Shown: in pieces, positions 63,815-64,000 of the stretch | Numbering within the stretch: the stretch's first letter is position 1 | How the letters are laid out: every line of letters begins with the position of its first letter | Origin: Bettongia penicillata ogilbyi | Taxonomy: Eukaryota; Chordata; Mammalia; Diprotodontia; Potoroidae | Length of the DNA stretch: 64,000 nucleotides | Reading direction: 5' to 3' | NCBI GenBank assembly: GCA_023548195.1 | Contig: JAJHZJ010000751.1 | Coordinates: 1,120,501 to 1,184,500, forward strand | Notes under the pieces: generated by a model | What the model saw: only the letters and a program-made list of their open reading frames with translations | Databases searched by the model: none | What the model was told of the DNA's origin: nothing | Position numbers and translations under genes: made by a program

Positions 63815-64000
63815 AGAATATCATCAGCATTACCTGCTAGTTTCACTGAAAAAGATTCCTTCATCATGAAACCTGGGAACTATTTGTCATTTTTAGCCCT
63901 TTCCCTTCCTAGATCTCATATGTACCATTCAGCTGCTTGGCACACAGGGCTGATGAAGCCAACCTGAATAGCTTCTGTTTGTCTCCAAGGAAGTTACCTA
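63815..64000. other. Unassigned window end
   Basis: No feature recognised. It contains 'tcatcatgaaacctgggaac' and is truncated by the window edge. Confidence 0.3.

Noticed and set aside
1..64000. Endogenous retrovirus or LTR element
   Set aside because: No paired LTRs, primer-binding site or gag/pol-like reading was recognised anywhere in the window.

Overview
This window looks like non-coding, retrotransposon-rich chromosomal DNA from a marsupial (metatherian) mammal. The evidence is its repeat content: tRNA-derived SINEs with the marsupial wording (CAGTTTCCTCATCTGTAAAATG, then a CCACTCCAGTATCTTTGCCAAGAAAACCCC-like block), MIR/CORE-SINEs, many L2 and L3/CR1 LINE pieces, an RTE-clade LINE, marsupial-type L1 sequence and hAT and mariner fragments. 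I cannot name the species. I found no convincing host protein-coding exon, tRNA, rRNA, CRISPR array or operon. Every ORF of more than about 100 codons either reads through a transposable element or has no recognisable homology. Repeat family names come from memory of consensus sequences, so outer boundaries are usually good to a few tens of bases.

Layout. 1-9 kb: AT-rich sequence, an L2 on the minus strand (1.8-2.6 kb), an L3/CR1 tail split by a SINE (3.6-4.5 kb), a long TA microsatellite (6.4 kb), and an L2 split by an unassigned GC-richer block (7.6-8.3 kb). 9-15 kb: an L3/CR1 piece holding a 23-base G run (10.8-11.8 kb), then the best-preserved element of the window, an ORF2-less LINE-1 (half-L1, HAL1-like) at 12138-14930 on the minus strand. 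It has a CpG-rich 5' UTR, an ORF1 pseudogene, a distinct 3' region, an A-rich tail and an imperfect 16-bp target-site duplication. 15-20 kb: SINEs, a little-repeated block, and a nested L3/CR1 interrupted by mariner, L2 and SINE. 20.7-22.3 kb: an RTE-clade LINE on the minus strand, from part of its endonuclease to a C-terminal zinc-finger remnant. 22-29 kb: purine and pyrimidine tracts, MIR copies and a split L1 3' UTR. 29.6-37 kb: long stretches with little recognisable repeat. 37-43 kb: hAT fragments, STRs and L2 pieces. 43-55 kb: more L2, MIR and low-repeat blocks. 55-61 kb: a nested L3/CR1 with an L1 insert, followed by an L2 with reverse-transcriptase sequence split by a SINE. 61-64 kb: L2 tips, MIR and unassigned sequence.

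How the parts relate: there is no cooperating gene set. The structure is a layered record of insertions, with old L2, L3 and MIR underneath, later SINE and L1 insertions cutting into them, and the HAL1-like copy probably among the youngest because its target-site duplication and reading frame are still legible. I did not find an undescribed gene system. The items most worth checking are the HAL1-like element, the RTE zinc-finger tail, the poly-G tract, and the low-repeat blocks that could be conserved regulatory DNA.
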